From JAXGXJ01 sp050943595 (GTDB lineage Bacteria; Actinomycetota; Thermoleophilia; RBG-16-64-13), in NCBI GenBank assembly GCA_050943595.1, contig JBMNPM010000001.1, positions 124,001 to 188,000 on the forward strand: a DNA stretch of 64,000 nt, in the 5' to 3' direction. This document shows, piece after piece, positions 25,497-33,911 of the stretch (the stretch's first letter is position 1; every line of letters starts with the position of its first letter). The notes below the pieces were generated by a model. It was not told the DNA's origin and did no database searches. It saw only the letters and a list, made by a program, of their open reading frames with translations. Position numbers and translations under genes: made by a program.

Positions 25497-26804
25497 GTGC
25501 CGACTATCGTTGTGGTTGGTGCCCAGTGGGGCGATGAGGGTAAGGGTAAAGTCGTCGACCTCCTGGGTGAGGGCGCCGATATGGTGGTGCGGTATCAGGG
25601 CGGGAACAATGCCGGTCACACCGTAGAGAATGAGCAGGGGAAATTTGCCCTCCACCTCGTTCCCTCAGGCATCTTCAATCCTGCGCTTACGGCTATCATA
25701 GGCAACGGCGTGGTGATTGACCCCACCGTCCTGCGCCAGGAGATCGATGATCTCGAGGCCTGTGGGGTATCGACGGCCAACCTTCGTATCTCGTCTGGGG
25801 CTCATCTCGTTATGCCCTATCACATTATGCTCGATAAGGTGCAGGAGATCCGACTGGGCGAGGGTAAGATCGGGACGACCGGTCGTGGCATTGGTCCGGC
25901 CTACGCCGATAAGGCTGCACGGCAGGGCATCAGCATGCAGTGCGTGGTCGACGAGAAGGATTTCCGTGAGCGGGTCCGCGAGGCCAGGGAGACCAGGGCC
26001 CAGGTCATACATCTCGCCTACGGCCAAGACGTCAATTCTCTGGAGGCCGAGTGCGAGCGCTACATCGAGGCTGCTCTCTCTCTGAAGGGATATATCGAAG
26101 ACATCTCCCTGCTGCTTTGGGACGCCCTGCGGGCCGGTAAGCGGGTGCTCCTTGAAGGGGCGCAGGGGACGATGCTCGACCTTGATCACGGCACGTATCC
26201 CTTTGTCACGTCCTCCAACACCGTGGCCGGCTACGCCTCTGTAGGTAGTGGTATTGGCCCGACGGAACTGGGTGAGGTCTGGGGTGTGACCAAGGCGTAC
26301 ACGACGCGGGTGGGGGAAGGCCCCTTCCCGACCGAACTCGACAACGACACGGGGGCGCTGCTCTGCGAGGTCGGCCACGAGTACGGTACTACCACGGGGC
26401 GGAAGCGCCGGTGTGGATGGCTCGATTTGGTGGTGCTCAAGTACGCCGCGCGCGTGAACGGTCTGACCGGTCTCTGTGTCACCAAGCTGGATGTCCTCAG
26501 CACTTTGGACACCATCAAAGTGTGTACAGGGTATCGCATCGCCGGCGAGGAAGTGGCCGATCTGCCTGTCACCCAGACCGTGTTTGCGGATGTGGAGCCG
26601 GTGTACGAAGAGTTGCCCGGCTGGAAGTGCGACATATCCATGGCCACCAGCGTGATGGAATTGCCCAAGGAAGCCATCGATTATCTCAACATGATCGTGC
26701 GCAATGTGAATGTTCCCATTGCCCTGATCTCGGTGGGGCCGAGACGTGAGCAGCACATCAAAGTGCCCCATCCCGACTCGCAATACCGGCGGGAGGAGCA
26801 GTAA
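25497..26804 (+). CDS. purA: Adenylosuccinate synthetase
   Basis: 435 aa, GTG start with AGGAGG upstream. It makes adenylosuccinate from IMP, Asp and GTP. Signatures are VVVGAQWGDEGKGKVVDLL (P-loop and catalytic Asp), NNAGHTV (catalytic His), TTGRGIGPAYADK, the GTP-binding TKLDVL, and TTTGRKRRCGW. It opens the purine cluster and uses the IMP made by purH at its end. Confidence 0.96.
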   Translation: MPTIVVVGAQWGDEGKGKVVDLLGEGADMVVRYQGGNNAGHTVENEQGKFALHLVPSGIFNPALTAIIGNGVVIDPTVLRQEIDDLEACGVSTANLRISSGAHLVMPYHIMLDKVQEIRLGEGKIGTTGRGIGPAYADKAARQGISMQCVVDEKDFRERVREARETRAQVIHLAYGQDVNSLEAECERYIEAALSLKGYIEDISLLLWDALRAGKRVLLEGAQGTMLDLDHGTYPFVTSSNTVAGYASVGSGIGPTELGEVWGVTKAYTTRVGEGPFPTELDNDTGALLCEVGHEYGTTTGRKRRCGWLDLVVLKYAARVNGLTGLCVTKLDVLSTLDTIKVCTGYRIAGEEVADLPVTQTVFADVEPVYEELPGWKCDISMATSVMELPKEAIDYLNMIVRNVNVPIALISVGPRREQHIKVPHPDSQYRREEQ

Positions 26805-26829
26805 CCGGTCGAGAACCTGGGAGGACGAA

Positions 26830-28149
26830 GTGGCGGCGAACCGCCGGTTCAGTGTAGTCGTAGTCGGTGGAGGTGCTCGGGAGCACGCGATCGTGCGGGC
26901 TCTGGCCAAGAGCCCGCGGGTGGGGAGGCTCCTCTGTGCGCCGGGGAATGCTGGGATCGCTGAGGAGGCAGAGGTGGTGGCTATCGAAGCCGATGACCTC
27001 TCCGGCCTCGTCGGCCTAGTCGAGCGCGAAAAGATCGACCTCACGGTGGTCGGCCCCGAGGCTCCGCTTGTGGATGGGCTGGCCGACCGGTTGCGTGCAC
27101 GGGGCTTTGCCGTATTCGGGCCCGGAGCCGCCGGAGCCCGGCTGGAGGGCTCCAAGGCCTTTGCTAAGCAGATCATGGAGGCGGCGGAGGTCCCCACCGG
27201 TCGCGCACAGGTGTTCACGGATCATCAGAGTGCCTTGGAGTTCCTCGGCACCACGAGGGTGCCCGTGGTTATCAAAGCCGATGGCCTGGCGGCCGGTAAG
27301 GGTGTCGTCGTAGCACAGACGCGCGAAGAGGCCGAGACTGCCTTGGCCGCCTGTTTCGTTGAGCGCCGTTTCGGGGAGGCGGCCGATACCGTGCTCGTGG
27401 AGGAGTTTCTCGAGGGAGAGGAAGTCTCCCTGCTGTCTTTCGTCAGTGGGGAGCGGATACTGCCTCTGGCTCCTGCCCAGGACTACAAGCGGGCTCTCGA
27501 CGCTGATGCTGGTCCCAACACAGGCGGCATGGGGTCGTATTCTCCTGTGCCTGTGGTGGACGACGCGTCATACCAGGAGTTGGTGGAGGGCATAATCCGT
27601 CCTACCGTAGCCGAACTCAAACGGCGGGGGATCGACTATCGTGGAGTGCTCTACGCGGGATTGATGCTCACCTCTGCAGGTCCCAAGGTGCTGGAGTTCA
27701 ACTGCCGGTTCGGTGATCCCGAGACTCAGGCCCTCCTCTCTCGTCTCCGTTCCGATCTCTTTGAGTACCTTTGGGCGGTGGCACATGGTGACGCCTTGCC
27801 GGCGGCGGTCGAGTGGAGCGAGGGGCCGGCCGTTGGTGTGGTCATGGCTTCGCGCGGATATCCTGCCACGAGTTCGAAAGGCGACGTCATCAGTGGTCTG
27901 AGCGAGGTGCACGACCTCGAAGACGTGGAGGTTTACCACGCTGCGACCAAGAAGGTGGATGGTTCGCTGGTCACCAGCGGGGGTCGTGTGCTCACCGTGA
28001 CCGGACTAGGGGCGACCTTTGCCGAGGCTCGGGCCCGAGCCTACGCTGCGGTGGCGGCTATCGAGTTCGCCGGTGCCCAGTATCGGTCGGATATCGCACT
28101 TCGAGCCGAGGAGTGGGAAGGCCGCGGCGCTGCTTCCAACCCACGTTGA
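26830..28149 (+). CDS. purD: Phosphoribosylamine-glycine ligase
   Basis: 439 aa. The start is GTG 26830 with GGGAGG at 26819-26824; the frame is open further upstream into purA, but that part is not protein-like. ATP-grasp enzyme: VVVVGGGAREHAI, PLVDGL, VPVVIKADGLAAGKGVVVA, FLEGEEVSLLSF, DYKRALDADAGPNTGGMGSYSP, LYAGLMLT, LEFNCRFGDPETQ. It catalyses the second step of IMP synthesis. Not fused to purM or purN, which are separate genes downstream. Confidence 0.95.
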   Translation: MAANRRFSVVVVGGGAREHAIVRALAKSPRVGRLLCAPGNAGIAEEAEVVAIEADDLSGLVGLVEREKIDLTVVGPEAPLVDGLADRLRARGFAVFGPGAAGARLEGSKAFAKQIMEAAEVPTGRAQVFTDHQSALEFLGTTRVPVVIKADGLAAGKGVVVAQTREEAETALAACFVERRFGEAADTVLVEEFLEGEEVSLLSFVSGERILPLAPAQDYKRALDADAGPNTGGMGSYSPVPVVDDASYQELVEGIIRPTVAELKRRGIDYRGVLYAGLMLTSAGPKVLEFNCRFGDPETQALLSRLRSDLFEYLWAVAHGDALPAAVEWSEGPAVGVVMASRGYPATSSKGDVISGLSEVHDLEDVEVYHAATKKVDGSLVTSGGRVLTVTGLGATFAEARARAYAAVAAIEFAGAQYRSDIALRAEEWEGRGAASNPR

Positions 28150-28189
28150 CCCGTCCGGCCGACGAGCAGACGGGCAAGAAGGGAGACAT

Positions 28190-28654
28190 ATGTCCGAGAT
28201 GTCCACGCATCCCCTGGTAGGCATACTGATGGGGTCGCAGTCTGACGCGGAGGTGATGGACGCCGGCGCCGCGGAGCTCGAAGTGCGGGGTATCGCGTAC
28301 GAAGTAAACGTTCTGTCCGCTCACCGCGATCCTGAGGGGGTACGCGAATACTCTCTCAGCGCCGAGGCGCGGGGACTCAAGGTGATCATCGCCGGAGCCG
28401 GAAAGGCCGCGGCGCTGCCTGGTGTGGTGGCCTCAATGACAGATCTGCCTGTCATCGGTGTACCTATCCGCACCTCTGACTTGGGTGGTCTCGACTCGTT
28501 ACTGTCGATGGTACAGATGCCGGCCGGTGTGCCTGTGGCCACTGTGGCCATCAACGGCGCCCGCAATGCCGCCATCCTGGCTGCGCAAATCTTGCGGGTA
28601 GGTGGTCTGCTATCTGCATCCGACCCAGTCGCCGGCCAAGGCGGTTCACAGTGA
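28190..28654 (+). CDS. purE: N5-CAIR mutase-type PurE
   Basis: 154 aa from ATG 28190 with AAGGGAG upstream. Signatures are GILMGSQSDAEVM, the catalytic His in SAHRDP (usually SAHRTP), and LGGLDSLLSMVQMPAGVPVATVAI. The flexible loop reads GAGKAAALPGVVAS where class I PurE commonly has GGAAHLPG, so the loop His is Ala here. No purK is nearby. Whether it uses N5-CAIR (class I) or CO2 directly (class II) should be considered open. Confidence 0.9.
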   Translation: MSEMSTHPLVGILMGSQSDAEVMDAGAAELEVRGIAYEVNVLSAHRDPEGVREYSLSAEARGLKVIIAGAGKAAALPGVVASMTDLPVIGVPIRTSDLGGLDSLLSMVQMPAGVPVATVAINGARNAAILAAQILRVGGLLSASDPVAGQGGSQ

Positions 28655-29952
28655 TCGCGCGGTACTCCACTCCGGAGATGGAGGCTATTTGGACCGACCA
28701 GGCTCGTATGGCCGCCTGGCTCGAGGTGGAGCTGGCTGTCTGTGAGGCGTGGACGCGGCTGGGTCGCATCCCGGTCGAAGCCATGGCTGAGATTAGGGGG
28801 CGGGCTGCTTTTGACGTGGACCGCGTGAACGAGATTGAGGAGGTCACGCACCACGACGTCATCGCTTTCGTCAGTTGCGTGGCGGAGAGCGTGGGTGATG
28901 CTTCCAAGTACATCCACTATGGTCTTACTTCGTCGGATGTCCTTGACACCGGTCTCGCCCTGCAGTTGCGGGCAGCCGGCGCGCTCCTCGAAGAGGAAAT
29001 CAGTAGGTTGGGACGCATCTTACAGCGTCGCGCTCTGGAGCACCGCGACACGGTCATGATCGGGCGCACACATGGTGTACATGCGGAGCCCATCACTTTT
29101 GGCATGGTTCTCGGTCTCTGGGCCTTCGAGGTAGAGCGGGGCCTACAGAGGCTGCAGCGGGCTGTCCGGCAGGTCGCGGTGGGGAAGATCTCGGGCGCGG
29201 TGGGCACCTATGCCAACGTCGATCCCGAGGTCGAACAGATTGCCATGTCTCTGCTCGACCTGGATAGTGCGCCTATCTCCACGCAGATAGTGCAGCGCGA
29301 CCGACATGCCGAGTTCATGGCCTCATTGGCTCTATTGGCTGGTAGTCTTGAGAAGATAGCTCTGCAAATACGCCACTATCAGCGAACCGAGGTCTTGGAG
29401 GCTGAGGAGTACTTTGCTCCCGGCCAGAAGGGCTCATCGGCGATGCCTCACAAGCGTAACCCCATCATCTCTGAGAGGCTATGTGGTCAGGCACGCATCA
29501 TCCGAAGCAATATGTTGGCCGCCTTCGAGAACGTGGCTTTGTGGCATGAGCGCGACATAAGTCACTCCAGTGTAGAACGAATTATTCTGCCCGACAGCAC
29601 CATCCTTCTCCACTACATGCTCAAGAAGGCCTGCTGGCTCATCGATAGGCTGAACGTATATCCGCAGAACATGTCTGCGAACTTGGAGAAGAGTTTTGGT
29701 CTCGTGTATAGCCAGAAGGTGCTCCTGGCTTTGGTGGAGGCGGGTGTTCTCCGTGATGATGCCTACCAGATCGTCCAGCGGAGCGCCATGCGGGCTTGGG
29801 AGGAGAAGACCCCTTTCTTGGATGTGCTGAAGAGCGACTCGGAGGTCACCAGCCGCCTCTCTGCTACAGAGATCAAGGCTCTGTTCGCGCCTGATGAGCA
29901 ACTGCGTAACATGGGCGTGATCTTCGACCGCGTGGCGGCGTTGGAGTGGTGA
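28651..29952 (+). CDS. purB: Adenylosuccinate lyase
   Basis: 433 aa, GTG start overlapping the purE stop (GTGA). It cleaves SAICAR and adenylosuccinate to fumarate plus AICAR or AMP. Signatures are HHDVIAFV, YIHYGLTSSDVLDTG, GRTHGVHAEPITFG, the family loop GSSAMPHKRNPI with the catalytic Ser, and WHERDISHSSVERIILPDS. Confidence 0.96.
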   Translation: MIARYSTPEMEAIWTDQARMAAWLEVELAVCEAWTRLGRIPVEAMAEIRGRAAFDVDRVNEIEEVTHHDVIAFVSCVAESVGDASKYIHYGLTSSDVLDTGLALQLRAAGALLEEEISRLGRILQRRALEHRDTVMIGRTHGVHAEPITFGMVLGLWAFEVERGLQRLQRAVRQVAVGKISGAVGTYANVDPEVEQIAMSLLDLDSAPISTQIVQRDRHAEFMASLALLAGSLEKIALQIRHYQRTEVLEAEEYFAPGQKGSSAMPHKRNPIISERLCGQARIIRSNMLAAFENVALWHERDISHSSVERIILPDSTILLHYMLKKACWLIDRLNVYPQNMSANLEKSFGLVYSQKVLLALVEAGVLRDDAYQIVQRSAMRAWEEKTPFLDVLKSDSEVTSRLSATEIKALFAPDEQLRNMGVIFDRVAALEW

Positions 29953-30124
29953 GAGACGGTCGGGGTATATGCCGAAGCTGATAGAATCGAAGCCCGCATC
30001 AACACTGAACGTGGGTGTGGGAGATGGTGAGTGGGACCGGCGTGCGGAGCGTCCGGCAAACGGTGACCGGCCATCCGCGGAAGGATGCAGCTGGTGTTGC
30101 AGACCACGCCGAGGAGGAGAGAGG

Positions 30125-30340
30125 ATGACACGCCAGACAGTGTGCCCGCGTTGCGGAGCACGCGACTCGTTCATGAAGGGATACCTGCCTGATACCTGCG
30201 TCTGTCGCGTCTGTCAGAGCCAGCTCGACTGGAGGGAGATTACGGGTTGTGGCCCGGACTGCAAGGGGCTTCCCGAAGACAAGCCGTCGACAGGGTTGGG
30301 TATACACGAGACGGCTGTGCCGCCGGCCACGGGGGAATGA
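30125..30340 (+). CDS. Small zinc-ribbon-like protein
   Basis: 71 aa. ATG 30125 is preceded by GAGGAGGAGAG. Eight Cys are visible: C-P-R-C (7-10), then C-V-C-x2-C (25-30), then C-x3-C (42-46). The first two sets fit a zinc ribbon. The stop overlaps the purF ATG, so it is translationally linked to purF. I know no assigned member of the purine pathway of this kind; zinc sensing or a protein-protein role are guesses. Confidence 0.6.
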   Translation: MTRQTVCPRCGARDSFMKGYLPDTCVCRVCQSQLDWREITGCGPDCKGLPEDKPSTGLGIHETAVPPATGE

Positions 30341-31791
30341 TGCTTGGTCCATGGCAGGACGACTGTCCCCACGATGAGTGTGGGGTATTTGGTATTTATG
30401 CCCCCGAGATGGATGTAGCCCGGCTCACCTTCTACGCCCTCTTCGCATTACAACACCGCGGTCAGGAATCCGCCGGCATCGCGGTCACCGATGGATCCCG
30501 CCTCATCGTACACAAGGATATGGGGCTGGTATCGCAGGTCTTCGCCGAACATACCCTGCAGAGCCTCCCCGGCCGGCTGGCCATCGGCCACGTGCGCTAC
30601 TCGACCACCGGTGCTAACGAAATACGGAACGCACAGCCTTTCGCGCGCACGCGTGACAGCTCCTTTATTGCCTTGGCCCACAACGGCAATCTGGTGAATA
30701 CTGACGAACTACGCGCCGATCTCCTGCGCAGTGGCCACGTGTTTGCCGGCACCTCGGACACGGAGGTCATCGCAGCTCTGCTGGCTGAACATCCTTCCCG
30801 TGATGTGTGTGAGGCTCTTCGCGACATTGTGCCTCGTCTGCGGGGCGCTTTCAGTGCTGTGCTTCTCGCCAAGGACAGGGTTGTCGGATTTCGCGATCCC
30901 TACGGAATCCGGCCTCTGGTACTCGGAGAGATCGACGGATACTACTGTATGTCCAGCGAGTCATCGGGCTTGGATATCCTGGGCGCGAAGCTCATACGCG
31001 ATATCGAACCGGGTGAGATATGTGTCATTGACGCCGACGGCTATCACATCGAACAGGTTGTCAAGCGCGAGCGAGAGTCGTTGTGCGTCTTCGAGTTCAT
31101 CTATTTCGCCCGCCCCGACTCGGTGATGAAGGGGCAGACGTTGTATGCTGCCCGCAGCCGCATGGGCGAGGAGTTGGCTAGAGAGTCGGGAGTGGATGCC
31201 GACCTGGTCATCCCCGTGCCCGACACCGGCAATTCGGCTGCCATAGGCTTCTCGGCGGCGAGTGGTATCAAGTACGGCGAGGCTCTCATCAAGAACAGGT
31301 ACATCGGTCGCACATTCATCAACCCCGACGACCGTGTGCGGAAGCTTGGCGTCCGTCTGAAGTTCAATCCTCTGACGTCGGCCATCCGCGGCAAGCGTTT
31401 GGTGCTGGTGGATGATTCTATCGTCCGGGGCAATACTACTCGGGCTCTAGTACGCGTGCTGTTTGAAGCCGGAGCCCGCGAGATTCATCTGCGTGTCAGC
31501 TCACCTCCCATCGTCTTTCCCTGCTTCTACGGTATCGACATGGCCGACCAGGATGAGTTCATCGCCTTCGGCAAGAGCGTGGATGAGATCAGCCGGGAGC
31601 TGGGGGCCACCTCCGTGGCCTACCTCTCTTTGGAGGGGCTTCTCAAAGCGACGCGCGCCAATTCCGATCAAGGATGTTTCTGCACCGCCTGCTTTAGTGG
31701 CGACTATCCGTGTGAGGTGCCGGAGACCCTACGCCTGTCGAAGTTTCGCTACGAGCCTGCGGTGCACGACATTGAGATGAGCACCCGCTGA
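30337..31791 (+). CDS. purF: Amidophosphoribosyltransferase
   Basis: 484 aa from ATG 30337 (ATG 30340 equally possible). A short propeptide (MMLGPWQDDCPHDE) precedes the N-terminal nucleophile Cys in CGVFGIYAPE. The glutaminase domain has HRGQESAGIA, HVRYSTTG and AHNGNL. The PRTase domain has VPDTGNSAAIGF and the PRPP loop VLVDDSIVRGNT. CFCTACFSGDYPC near the end matches the Cys set of the Fe-S-containing PurF class, consistent with an anaerobic lifestyle. It catalyses the committed step of purine synthesis. Confidence 0.96.
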   Translation: MMLGPWQDDCPHDECGVFGIYAPEMDVARLTFYALFALQHRGQESAGIAVTDGSRLIVHKDMGLVSQVFAEHTLQSLPGRLAIGHVRYSTTGANEIRNAQPFARTRDSSFIALAHNGNLVNTDELRADLLRSGHVFAGTSDTEVIAALLAEHPSRDVCEALRDIVPRLRGAFSAVLLAKDRVVGFRDPYGIRPLVLGEIDGYYCMSSESSGLDILGAKLIRDIEPGEICVIDADGYHIEQVVKRERESLCVFEFIYFARPDSVMKGQTLYAARSRMGEELARESGVDADLVIPVPDTGNSAAIGFSAASGIKYGEALIKNRYIGRTFINPDDRVRKLGVRLKFNPLTSAIRGKRLVLVDDSIVRGNTTRALVRVLFEAGAREIHLRVSSPPIVFPCFYGIDMADQDEFIAFGKSVDEISRELGATSVAYLSLEGLLKATRANSDQGCFCTACFSGDYPCEVPETLRLSKFRYEPAVHDIEMSTR

Positions 31792-31839
31792 ATCGCAGTC
31801 TTAGGCCGGATCCATCTCACTTTCTGATACGCTGGGGCA

Positions 31840-32082
31840 ATGAAAAGCTCTATTAGTGTCCTTTTGTTCTTTTTGCTCAGCGGCTTTTTTCTGAGCGCCC
31901 TTCTGAGCGCCCTTGAGCGAAGTCGCAAGATGCTGGGCATCGCGGGTCTCTGTCTGGCGGCTGTGGTCTGTGTGGTGGTGTTTCTGACGCCGGTCAGTCT
32001 CCCGTCGTGGAACTTTGGTCGCGACTCGGATACTACTGAATCCACCCTCACAACGGAGGCTTCCCGTGTCCAACCTCGGTAA
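31840..32082 (+). CDS. Small membrane protein between purF and purM
   Basis: 80 aa: two hydrophobic spans (SVLLFFLLSGFFLSALLSAL and MLGIAGLCLAAVVCVVVFLTPV) with a basic SRK loop between them, then a Thr/Asp/Ser-rich tail. It overlaps the purM start by 17 nt. No clear SD precedes the ATG, so its translation is less certain than that of its neighbours. Function unknown. Confidence 0.5.
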   Translation: MKSSISVLLFFLLSGFFLSALLSALERSRKMLGIAGLCLAAVVCVVVFLTPVSLPSWNFGRDSDTTESTLTTEASRVQPR

Positions 32083-33121
32083 AGGCGGTGACCTGACCTA
32101 TCGCTCGGCCGGGGTTGACATAGAGGCCGGTGATGAAGCGGTTAGGTTGATTGCAAGGGATGTTGAAAGTACCTACATCCCGGGCGTAGAGGGCTCGTTG
32201 GGTGGTTTTGCCGGTCTGTTCGCTCTACCCGCGGGCCTGGAGGAGCCCGTCTTGGTTACGGCTACCGACGGCGTGGGGACCAAGCTGCTCTTGGCTCAGG
32301 AGATGGGGCGGCTGGACACGGTAGGCATAGACCTGGTGGCCATGTCAGTGAATGACGTGCTCACTGTAGGTGCTCGTCCTATCCTGTTCCTCGACTACGT
32401 GGCGGTGGGGCGGCTCACACCTGCTGAGATGGTGCAGATCGTCGGTGGGGTGGCCGAAGGGTGCCGCCGGGCCGGGTGTGCGTTGGTGGGTGGCGAGATG
32501 GCTGAGATGCCGGGCTTGTATGACCCGGGTGAGTTCGATCTGGCTGGGTTTTGCGTGGGCCTGGCGGAGCGGTGCAGGTTGGTCGATCCGGCTGGGATCA
32601 GTGAGGGTGATGTGGTTCTCGGCCTGGCTTCCAGCGGTTTTCATTCCAACGGTTACTCGTTGGTGCGCAAAGTGCTGGAGGTCGCAGGTTGTGACCTGAC
32701 CGGCACCTTTCCCTTCTCCGACCGAAGTGTTGCCGAGATCCTACTCGAACCTACCCGCATCTATGTGCGGAGTGTGCTGGCTCTGCTCGATGCAGGTGTG
32801 CCCGTCAGGGCTATGGCCCATATCACCGGCGGGGGGGTGGCCGGCAACCTGTCACGGGTCATTCCCGAGGGGCTCTCTGCGCGGTTGCACTTTGCCGAGT
32901 GGAGTGTTCCGCCTGCGTTCAAAACTCTTCAAGAGCTGGGCGGTATTGCCACCGGGGAGATGTTCCGCACTTTCAACATGGGGATCGGCTACGTGGTGGT
33001 GGTGCCGGAAACCGCAGCCGGGCAGGCCGCGGCGCAGTTGCGCCGCGCCGGCGAGGAGGTAGTTCGCTTGGGCGATATAGTGGCCGGGACTCCGAGAGTT
33101 ACGCTGGACGGTTTGTCATGA
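32066..33121 (+). CDS. purM: Phosphoribosylformylglycinamidine cyclo-ligase (AIR synthetase)
   Basis: 351 aa from GTG 32066, 6 nt after GGAGG (32055-32059). Signatures are YRSAGVDIEAGDEAVRLI, GLFALPAG, TDGVGTKLLLA, DLVAMSVNDVLTVGARPILFLDY, GCALVGGEMAEMPGLY, GLASSGFHSNGYSLVRKV, HITGGGVAGNLSRV and FNMGIGYVVV. ATP-dependent ring closure of FGAM to AIR. Confidence 0.95.
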   Translation: MSNLGKGGDLTYRSAGVDIEAGDEAVRLIARDVESTYIPGVEGSLGGFAGLFALPAGLEEPVLVTATDGVGTKLLLAQEMGRLDTVGIDLVAMSVNDVLTVGARPILFLDYVAVGRLTPAEMVQIVGGVAEGCRRAGCALVGGEMAEMPGLYDPGEFDLAGFCVGLAERCRLVDPAGISEGDVVLGLASSGFHSNGYSLVRKVLEVAGCDLTGTFPFSDRSVAEILLEPTRIYVRSVLALLDAGVPVRAMAHITGGGVAGNLSRVIPEGLSARLHFAEWSVPPAFKTLQELGGIATGEMFRTFNMGIGYVVVVPETAAGQAAAQLRRAGEEVVRLGDIVAGTPRVTLDGLS

Positions 33122-33870
33122 GCTTCGCCGGTCGCGAGGAGTGGACGCCGGGAGACCCGTGCACGTTTTACAGGATCGTGGTGTTGGCCTCCGGTAACGG
33201 TTCCAACTTCCAGGCCATCGTCGATGCTCTACAGCATCGTGCACTCGCCGATATGGAGGGTGGGCTGCTCCTGGCACCGGTCACTGGTGCGGGGGAGAAA
33301 GCGGTGATGGGCCCTCTGGTCTTCGACGTGGTTTTGATGATCACCGATGTCCCTGGTGCGCCTGTGTTGCAGCGAGCCTGGTCGCGAGGTATTCCCACGG
33401 CCGTGCTGCCCTACGCGTCCTATGCCACGCTGGAGGAGCACGACACGCACTTGGCCGATGTTGTTCGCGAGAGCCGGGCCGATCTGATTGTCCTGGCCGG
33501 TTACATGCGCGTGCTGTCCGCAGCGTTCGTGCAGGAGTTCGCGGGCAGGATCATCAACCTCCACCCCGCTCTTCTACCTGCCTTCCCGGGGGTCAGGTCT
33601 ATCGCCGATGCTCTCGCGTATGGGGTAAAGGTTACCGGGGTGACCGTCCACTATGTCGATGAAGGGGTGGATACGGGGCCGGTCATAGCTCAGGAGCCGG
33701 TGCGGGTGAACAATAGTGACACGGTAGAGTCGTTGGCTGAGAGGCTTCGCGCGGTTGAGCACAGGCTTCTCCCGGAGACCATAAGGATGATTGCCGCTGG
33801 TAGGGTGGTGGCTCCCGGGGCAGGTTCCCGGGTCGTGCGGATCGTGCAGCAGGGCGAGAAGAACGAATAA
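33118..33870 (+). CDS. purN: Phosphoribosylglycinamide formyltransferase with an insertion
   Basis: 250 aa, ATG overlapping the purM stop (ATGA). Core motifs are VVLASGNGSNFQAIVDAL, the catalytic INLHPALLPAFPG (Asn, His), and HYVDEGVDTGPVI (catalytic Asp). A segment of about 25 residues (from ADMEGGLLLAPV to AVMGP) sits after the first helix where ordinary PurN (about 200 aa) goes straight to the second strand, and there is a short N-terminal extension (EEWTPGDPCTFY). Active-site residues are intact, so a functional enzyme with an extra surface loop is likely. Confidence 0.9.
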   Translation: MSFAGREEWTPGDPCTFYRIVVLASGNGSNFQAIVDALQHRALADMEGGLLLAPVTGAGEKAVMGPLVFDVVLMITDVPGAPVLQRAWSRGIPTAVLPYASYATLEEHDTHLADVVRESRADLIVLAGYMRVLSAAFVQEFAGRIINLHPALLPAFPGVRSIADALAYGVKVTGVTVHYVDEGVDTGPVIAQEPVRVNNSDTVESLAERLRAVEHRLLPETIRMIAAGRVVAPGAGSRVVRIVQQGEKNE

Positions 33871-33911
33871 GCGGGTCTAAGCGAAAATCGCCCGTCAATG
33901 AGGAGGCGAGA

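Noticed and set aside
25665..27218. Long minus-strand open frame (517 codons) opposite purA
   Set aside because: Antisense shadow of purA/purD in G+C-rich codons; no SD and no recognisable domain, and the sense frame is a certain gene.
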